Assembly (NCBI GenBank): GCA_946886185.1
Contig: CAMPIC010000162.1
Coordinates: forward strand, 1-6,658
From: an uncultured bacterium
Lineage (GTDB): Bacteria; Eisenbacteria; RBG-16-71-46; CAIMUX01
DNA length: 6,658 nt
Reading direction: 5' to 3'
Positions within the stretch are counted from its first letter, which is position 1. Each line of letters begins with the position of its first letter. Shown here piece after piece: positions 6,508-6,658 of this stretch. The notes under the pieces were generated by a model that saw nothing but the letters and a program-made list of their open reading frames with translations, was not told where the DNA came from and made no database searches. A program made the position numbers and the translations under genes.

Positions 6508-6516
6508 ACCCTCGAC
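6481..6516. repeat. Strong stem-loop in the third repeat copy
   Basis: GGGTGACCAC (6487-6496), loop ACACC and GTGGTCACCC (6502-6511) form a perfect 10-bp stem. GTCGA (6481-6485) and TCGAC (6512-6516) extend it to 15 bp with a single bulged T at 6486. No T run follows on either strand. Confidence 0.75.
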
Positions 6517-6658
6517 CCCGTTGAAACGCGCCGCTGACTCTCTTGGAAACGGATCCCTCATCGAGTAGTCCAGGAAATCCGTGATCTTCGATCTGATCAC
6601 GAATGATTTGCTCGGAAGCGACGCGATTCTCCGTGATCCTAAACGCTCGACACTACCG

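Larger units (their letters stand above)
6334..6658. other. Hairpin-rich noncoding region at the right edge
   Basis: I find no gene here. Besides the repeats listed separately there are a 10-bp palindrome AGTGGCCACT (6350-6359) and a dyad CGTGATC-N8-GATCACG (6580-6601). GATC occurs ten times in 325 bp (at 6332, 6366, 6379, 6423, 6457, 6552, 6583, 6590, 6595 and 6635). A minus-strand frame is open from 6657 down to a stop at 6438-6436, but it has no recognisable content. Confidence 0.6.

Noticed and set aside
6404..6510. CRISPR-like array
   Set aside because: The 34-bp units are directly adjacent with no spacers between them, so this is a tandem repeat, not a CRISPR.
6436..6657. Minus-strand open frame entering from the right edge (73 codons)
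   Set aside because: It runs into the tandem repeat, shows no motif I recognise, and a stretch this long without stops is not unusual at this base composition.

Overview
The window is about 60-65% GC and reads as chromosomal DNA of a Gram-negative bacterium. It carries a secreted protein with a signal peptidase I site and a C-terminal phenylalanine, and a membrane hybrid kinase. Its sensor and thiol-protein pair resemble those I remember from Planctomycetes and myxobacteria. I cannot assign a phylum. There is no rRNA, tRNA, CRISPR array, insertion sequence or integrase.

Left half, minus strand (1-2251). In transcription order this holds tyrosine phenol-lyase (tpl, 863-2251), a 194 bp gap, a CsbD-family stress protein (465-668), and a gene of the putative glycolipid-binding family (DUF1089/PF06475) that leaves the window at its left edge. 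The CsbD stop and the glycolipid-binding start share one base (TGATG), so the two are probably translationally coupled. The glycolipid-binding gene needs two reading frames: it lacks one base at a GGG run near 202-204. The gap upstream of csbD holds a sigma-54-like element and a perfect hairpin next to the Shine-Dalgarno site.

Centre. A divergent intergenic region (2252-2595), rich in short dyads, separates tpl from a plus-strand pair. The first gene is a 788-residue hybrid sensor kinase (2596-4962) with a histidine-rich membrane sensor, HisKA, HATPase and two receivers. The second (4959-5564) overlaps it by ATGA and encodes a membrane-anchored thioredoxin-like protein with a CPC motif. The two probably work together in envelope redox or metal sensing; that is inference.

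Right part. A 304 bp gap contains a consensus -24/-12 (sigma-54) promoter at 5718-5732. It precedes a 154-residue exported protein (5869-6333) with two glycine-zipper helices, an acidic tail and a C-terminal aromatic strand. The last 325 bp hold no gene I can support. They are packed with hairpins, including a three-copy 34-36 bp tandem repeat in which each copy folds into a stem-loop, and GATC is over-represented there.
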